Of a stretch of 64,000 nucleotides of DNA, positions 60,274 through 64,000 are shown piece after piece. Source of the DNA: Flagellimonas oceanensis (GTDB lineage Bacteria > Bacteroidota > Bacteroidia > Flavobacteriales > Flavobacteriaceae). The DNA lies in NCBI RefSeq assembly GCF_003992595.1, contig NZ_RZNA01000052.1, positions 186,001 to 250,000 of the forward strand, given 5' to 3'. How positions within the stretch are numbered: the stretch's first letter is position 1; each line of letters begins with the position of its first letter. A program made the translations under genes and the position numbers. A model generated the notes under the pieces. That model saw only the letters and a list, made by a program, of their open reading frames with translations, searched no databases and was not told the DNA's origin.

Positions 60274-61705
60274 CGGCTTGCTTCTTGCTTTGTTCGGGTT
60301 TACCGGCCAAGCGCAGGAAAAGTCCAAAACCTACAAGGAAACCTTCAATGTCAACAAGGACACGGAACTCAACATCAATACAAGTTATGCCGATATAGAG
60401 TTTGAGACTTGGAACAAGGATGAGGTGGAAATCACTGCCGTAATCGAGCTGGAAGGAGTGGACAAAGAGGAGGCCGACTCATATTTTGAACAGGACTTGG
60501 TCAAAATAATGGGCAATAGTAGGGAAATTGAAGTCAGCACTGAAGGCGCTGGACCCAACTATGCTTTCAATTTTCAAGGGTTCAATATCGATATTCCCGA
60601 AATGCCATCGGTTGCTGAGATTATGGCCGATGTCGAGATTCCTGAAATATCAGAATTTGTCATTCCAGAAATTGCCGTAATGCCATCTATGCCTCCTTTA
60701 CCACCGATGCCCCCTATTGAGTTTGATTATGATGCCTATAAAAAGGACGGAGAGAAGTATATGAAGAAATGGCAAAAGGAGTTCGCCAAAACTTTTGATG
60801 AAGAGTATAAAGAGCAATTTGAAAAATGGGGCGAAGAAATGGAAAAGATGGCTGAAGAGCGGGAGGCCCAAAGAGAGGAAATGAGAGAGGAAAGAGAGCG
60901 ATTCCGTGAAGAGCAGCAGGAAGTGCGCAGGGAAATGCAAGAAGTAAGGAGAAAGCAGCAAGAGGAGATTCGAGCGCACCAAGCCGAAATCAGGGAGGAG
61001 CAAGCTAAACTTAGAAAAGAGCTTCGGGAAAAAGCACGATCCGTAAACGGTGGTCCCAATGTGTTCTATTTTTCTTCCGACGGGAAGCACAAAGAATATA
61101 AGGTCAAAAAACGAATCATCATCAAAATGCCGAAGTACATTAAATTGAATATGAATGTACGTCACGGTGAGGTAAAATTGGCTGAAAATGCCAAAAACAT
61201 CAATGCAAGCTTGTCCTACGCAAGCTTGCTTGCCTCAACCATTGATGGTGCCAATACCGATATTCGGGTATCCTACTCGCCAGTAGTTGTACAAAACTGG
61301 AACTATGGCAGCTTGAGTACGGACTATTCCGATAAGGTCAACTTAAAAGAGGTAAAGGAACTGAAATTGAACTCGGTTTCTTCCAATGTAGTGATCGGCA
61401 GGGTGTCCAATAGGGCAGTGGTAACCAATAATTTTGGGGCCTTGAGTATTGATGAAGTGTCCAATGGCTTCAATACCATCGATATTTCCTTGGAAAATGG
61501 CGAGCTGGATTGCAAACTGCCCGAAACACCATATGTGATTTCGGTAAATGAGATCACTTCGGGCTTTCAATACCCCAAAGCATTGAAGATGACTTCTACA
61601 AAGGATAGGGGTGGGAATCGATATACGGGATACAACATCAACAAAAATGATGGGAAGACCATCACGATAAACTCCAAATTCAGCGAGGTGGTTCTAAAGA
61701 ACTAG
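60245..61705 (+). CDS. Exported DUF4097-like beta-repeat protein with a long coiled-coil insert
   Basis: 486 residues. Signal peptide to about residue 23 (FGFTGQAQ). Residues 28-115 and 285-486 have the strand-rich, Asn/Ser-containing pattern of DUF4097/adhesin-like beta-helices (LNINTSYADIEFETWNKDEV; INASLSYASLLASTIDGANT). Between them lie a Pro/Met segment MPSMPPLPPMPPIEF (146-160) and a strongly charged Glu/Arg coiled coil of about 100 residues (165-265). Probably periplasmic or on the surface. It overlaps the anti-sigma gene by 29 nt, so it may be the signal partner or main output of the system. The role is inferred only. Confidence 0.7.
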   Translation: MNRNHQILFSGLLLALFGFTGQAQEKSKTYKETFNVNKDTELNINTSYADIEFETWNKDEVEITAVIELEGVDKEEADSYFEQDLVKIMGNSREIEVSTEGAGPNYAFNFQGFNIDIPEMPSVAEIMADVEIPEISEFVIPEIAVMPSMPPLPPMPPIEFDYDAYKKDGEKYMKKWQKEFAKTFDEEYKEQFEKWGEEMEKMAEEREAQREEMREERERFREEQQEVRREMQEVRRKQQEEIRAHQAEIREEQAKLRKELREKARSVNGGPNVFYFSSDGKHKEYKVKKRIIIKMPKYIKLNMNVRHGEVKLAENAKNINASLSYASLLASTIDGANTDIRVSYSPVVVQNWNYGSLSTDYSDKVNLKEVKELKLNSVSSNVVIGRVSNRAVVTNNFGALSIDEVSNGFNTIDISLENGELDCKLPETPYVISVNEITSGFQYPKALKMTSTKDRGGNRYTGYNINKNDGKTITINSKFSEVVLKN

Positions 61706-61787
61706 CTTTTTTGCCCGTCCCAAGGAACCACCTCAAACCTATTGGTCAATATAATTCTTCAATGACCAGCACCTACCCAATCATTTA

Positions 61788-62483
61788 TCAGTGAGCACCT
61801 TCTTTTAGGTAGGACTCAAAATTCTTTTTGAAACGATTCAATCTGGGAATCGATACATTTCTCACATAACTGTTGTTTGGATTTCGCTTTTCGTAGTCCT
61901 GATGGTATTCCTCCGCCATGTAGAATTTTTCAAAAGGGGTTACCTCCGTTACAATAGATCGGTTACCGTAAACATTCTCAGATTCCAGAAGGTTGATATA
62001 ATCTTGTATGATTTTCTTTTCGGCATCGTTTTTATAGAAAGCGATAGATCGATATTGTGCGCCACGGTCAGGTCCCTGTCGGTTGAGGGTGGTGGGGTCG
62101 TGCGAACCAAAGAACACCTGAACCAATTGTTTGAAGGATATGACATTGGGGTCGTAATAAACTTCCACAGCTTCCGCATGATGCGTTCTGCCATACGAAA
62201 CCTCTTCGTAGGTGGGATTCTTCTCCGAACCACCGGAATATCCTGAATATACTTCTTTTACCCCTTTCACGCTTTCAAAAATGGCTTCCACGCACCAAAA
62301 GCATCCACTGGCAAAATACGCGGTCTCATATTCTTGGAGTTGCTCAGCCGTAAGTTTGGTCTTCATATGTGATGCTGATCGCTCTGTTTTGGCAACTTCT
62401 TGTTTGTCGGATTTGTTTTTGGGTTGGCAACTTATGGATACCAATAGGAGTAGAATTAAAAATGGAGTTCTCACGATTTTCAT
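61788..62483 (-). CDS. msrA: Peptide-methionine (S)-S-oxide reductase, lipoprotein form
   Basis: 231 residues. A lipobox-like LLVSISC puts the lipid on Cys19, so the enzyme is anchored in the envelope. The MsrA core starts at residue 55: AYFASGCFWCVEAIFESVKG with catalytic Cys61, then SGYSGGSEKNPTYEEVSYGR, THHAEAVEVYYDP and the RSIAFYKNDAEKK and YMAEEYHQDY segments. It repairs oxidised methionine of envelope proteins. It is monocistronic, convergent with the sigma operon, and its leader shares a motif with that of ohr. Confidence 0.93.
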   Translation of the reverse strand: MKIVRTPFLILLLLVSISCQPKNKSDKQEVAKTERSASHMKTKLTAEQLQEYETAYFASGCFWCVEAIFESVKGVKEVYSGYSGGSEKNPTYEEVSYGRTHHAEAVEVYYDPNVISFKQLVQVFFGSHDPTTLNRQGPDRGAQYRSIAFYKNDAEKKIIQDYINLLESENVYGNRSIVTEVTPFEKFYMAEEYHQDYEKRNPNNSYVRNVSIPRLNRFKKNFESYLKEGAH

Positions 62484-62884
62484 TTTAGTTTCTTGTTTAG
62501 TTGTAATAAGATACCAACAATTACTGGGATGGCCGTTAAAAAATGTTAATCATCTCTTTTTGGACACTCAAAATGTATTTAGGGAAAAAATTGACATTCG
62601 TCAATTATAGTTGTGTTTTCCTACATAAACTCACAAAAATTAATCTTTTTCCTACAAATAAATTATTGTTGTTCAGTGAGTTGCAGATGAACAGCATAGC
62701 AGATTATCGATGAAATGCATATGCGTTCGGTATGTTGTTTTTGGGGTCAAAAACGTTTGTCGAGGATAAAAAACACTTTACCCGAAAAAAATTTATTCAC
62801 CGAAAGAAAGGGGTCATTGAGCGATGGAAATCGAGTTGAGCTTGTTCGCGAAAGTAATTTTACATCGTAAAACAATCAGAACAA
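62484..62884. other. 400-nt intergenic region between msrA and a small exported protein
   Basis: No gene is supported on either strand. It holds the msrA leader with TTGGTATCTTATTAC (minus strand, 62503-62517), a perfect 7-bp inverted repeat GTTTTTG-GGGT-CAAAAAC at 62737-62754, and near the right end a near-consensus -7 box (TAATTTTA at 62855-62862) with a TTG 16 nt upstream of it, both in front of the plus-strand gene at 62885. Confidence 0.4.
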
Positions 62885-63121
62885 ATGAAGACAATTTTAA
62901 CCATCATCGCAGTAACTTTTTTCGGAACTATGGCTTCTGCCCAAGATATTTCTAAAGAAACTAAAGTAGCTACCACTACAATGGGTGTTGAGTTGAAAGT
63001 TGAAATGAACAACACAATCAGAAAGGATAGGAAAACAGCGAGATTGTACAAATTCAAGAACTCCAGAATCAAAAAGGAGCTTTCTTTCAAAACGAAAAGG
63101 AACAACGCTAAATTGGCTTAA
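62885..63121 (+). CDS. Small exported basic protein
   Basis: 78 residues with a signal peptide (MKTILTIIAVTFFGTMASAQ, cleavage after ASA), then a short mature chain that becomes very basic (NNTIRKDRKTARLYKFKNSR, then IKKELSFKTKRNNAKLA). No family recognised. The abundance of Lys/Arg suggests binding to acidic surfaces such as lipids, teichoic-like polymers or nucleic acids outside the cell; this is speculation. A near-consensus -7 box lies 22 nt upstream. A 30-codon reading frame follows 5 nt after its stop. Confidence 0.65.
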   Translation: MKTILTIIAVTFFGTMASAQDISKETKVATTTMGVELKVEMNNTIRKDRKTARLYKFKNSRIKKELSFKTKRNNAKLA

Positions 63122-63126
63122 TAACG

Positions 63127-63219
63127 ATGTTGGATGTGTTGATACCCTTTGTGTTGTCGCTAAGTATTGCTTTTGTTCTGGCAAGCATAGCGTTCTCTTT
63201 TAGGGAAAGAAAATTCTAG
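63127..63219 (+). CDS. Possible 30-residue membrane microprotein
   Basis: ATG-initiated 30-codon frame: MLDVLIPFVLSLSIAFVLAS, then IAFSFRERKF, a single hydrophobic helix with an acidic start and a basic end. It begins 5 nt after the stop of the small exported basic protein, so a coupled two-gene transcript is plausible, and a terminator follows 33 nt downstream. No homology is claimed. Its hydrophobic helix and tight spacing make it more than a random frame, but the length keeps confidence low. Confidence 0.42.
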   Translation: MLDVLIPFVLSLSIAFVLASIAFSFRERKF

Positions 63220-63251
63220 AAGTTTAAGTTTATATTGGAATATATAGGATG

Positions 63252-63280
63252 GGTCGGTGCAAGCCGACCTTTTCTTTTTG
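63252..63280 (+). terminator. Terminator of the small-protein unit
   Basis: GGTCGG/CCGACC stem with a 6-nt loop (63252-63269), followed by TTTTCTTTTT on the plus strand. On the minus strand the histidine kinase gene begins its stop at 63300. Confidence 0.7.
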
Positions 63281-63299
63281 TGTGTGGTCAATCAATCAA

Positions 63300-64000
63300 T
63301 TATTGATCGACAGAGTTGAACTGCTCTATCACTTCCTCGAATTCAATGGTGTAGTGTGTGCCTTTTTTGGCATAGTCCCTGGTAATGGAACCCCTGAGTT
63401 GGCGTGCCAGGTTGTAAATAAGCTTTAACCCCAAGGAATTGGATGTCTTTGGATTGATTTCTTCTGAATAACCGACCCCATTATCACCAAGGTACATTTT
63501 GTAACGGGTTTCATCCATTTTCTCCACAGAAACATGGATTTCGCCGTCATTTCCTTCTGTGATACCATATTTTAGGGCATTGGTAATGGTTTCGTTGATA
63601 ATCAATCCCAAAGGGATTATGGTATCGATGCTGAGTTTGTAATCGGCAATGTCCAAATTCACTTTCACATCGCGGTTGCTTCCCTTTACCGACCGTACCA
63701 GATAATCGCATAATTCCCTTACGTAGGGTTCAAGTTCAATTTTGGAAAGATAATCATCCCGCTTGTACAACATTTCGTGGACCATGGCCATGGAAACCAC
63801 CCGGTTTTGACTGCTTTTGATGATATTACTGATTTTACTGTCGTCTATTGCTCTGGATTGAAGGCTCAGCAAGCTGGATACGGTCTGTAGGTTGTTCTTG
63901 ACGCGATGATGTACTTCTTTGAGCAATGTTTCCTTCTCATCAATACGTTCTTGTATCTCATTTCGGGATTTGTACAGCCTATGGTGCGCGTTTAAGAGGT
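63300..64000 (-). CDS. Sensor histidine kinase (HisKA_2 type), C-terminal part; runs off the right edge
   Basis: The open frame continues to the window edge, so only the last 233 codons are visible. The HisKA_2 H-box is LLKEVHHRVKNNLQTVSSLL with the phospho-His, and the HATPase region has LGLIINETITNALKYGI (N box), YLGDNGVGYSEE (G1) and NSLGLKLIYNLARQLRGS (G2). The segment before the H-box (EIQERIDEKETLLKE) is coiled coil. Flavobacterial proteins of this type often carry N-terminal TPR repeats, outside the window. No response regulator is adjacent inside the window. Confidence 0.9.
   Translation of the reverse strand, partial: LLNAHHRLYKSRNEIQERIDEKETLLKEVHHRVKNNLQTVSSLLSLQSRAIDDSKISNIIKSSQNRVVSMAMVHEMLYKRDDYLSKIELEPYVRELCDYLVRSVKGSNRDVKVNLDIADYKLSIDTIIPLGLIINETITNALKYGITEGNDGEIHVSVEKMDETRYKMYLGDNGVGYSEEINPKTSNSLGLKLIYNLARQLRGSITRDYAKKGTHYTIEFEEVIEQFNSVDQ

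Overview
This 64 kb window is a chromosomal segment of a marine-type Flavobacteriaceae bacterium (Bacteroidota), probably in or near Muricauda/Allomuricauda. That placement is inferred from protein character, the lack of strong Shine-Dalgarno sequences, and the many TAnnTTTG boxes (the Bacteroidota housekeeping -7 element) found just upstream of genes. Gene density is high. I see no rRNA, tRNA, CRISPR array, insertion sequence, integrase or phage module, so this is mostly core genome with a few lineage-specific parts.

Layout. 0-8 kb: the PII regulator and ammonium transporter Amt (cut by the left edge), the fluoride channel CrcB with a 59-codon partner, ilvE, mnmD, then grpE-dnaJ. 8-13.3 kb: a NatA/NatB-like ABC exporter, an MscS channel, an outer-membrane DUF6268-like protein and a sigma-54-type response regulator without a DNA-binding domain. 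13.3-20 kb: PPK2 kinase, M28 peptidase, PepSY membrane protein, YdeI-like protein and peptidase T. 20-29.3 kb: pyrD, LysE-type exporter, HMG-CoA lyase, guaB, a secreted thioredoxin, lysA and sucC. 29.6-37.7 kb: small stress and secreted proteins, hsp20, uvrB, a second ABC exporter, a kinase-like protein of unknown function, and a nucleoid-associated protein. 37.7-46 kb: an operon (glycosyltransferase, tsaC, cca, ctaA), then a glycan cluster with two GT2 enzymes, UDP-galactopyranose mutase (glf) and a galactofuranosyltransferase-like gene. 46-53 kb: dapD, ruvX, def, a DUF5606 gene, a GH20 hexosaminidase with an SGNH esterase, mazG and a MATE transporter. 53-58.4 kb: a polyprenyl-phosphate sugar module (PAP2 phosphatase, GT39, DPM/ArnC-like GT2, flippase-like protein) and meaB. 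58.5-64 kb: ohr, an ECF sigma/anti-sigma/DUF4097-like operon, msrA, two small secreted or membrane peptides and the end of a sensor histidine kinase.

How the parts work together. Envelope biogenesis is the strongest theme: galactofuranose supply and transfer, lipid-linked sugar transfer, surface lipoproteins and exported hydrolases. Stress response is the second: GrpE-DnaJ, Hsp20, MsrA, Ohr, UvrB, and an ECF sigma operon preceded by an AAC-N16-CGTC promoter, which suggests autoregulation.

The most notable regulatory observation is that grpE-dnaJ and hsp20 share one promoter layout. A 13-bp TGWCA-N3-WGACA element is centred exactly 20 bp upstream of the GG of a sigma-54-like -24/-12 motif in both, and hsp20 has a second copy 32 bp further up. 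Other items worth attention are a conserved hypothetical with a protein-kinase-like residue pattern, a DnaJ with only two of the four usual zinc motifs, an outer-membrane gene whose signal peptide lies upstream of every canonical start codon, and a 30-residue membrane microprotein.
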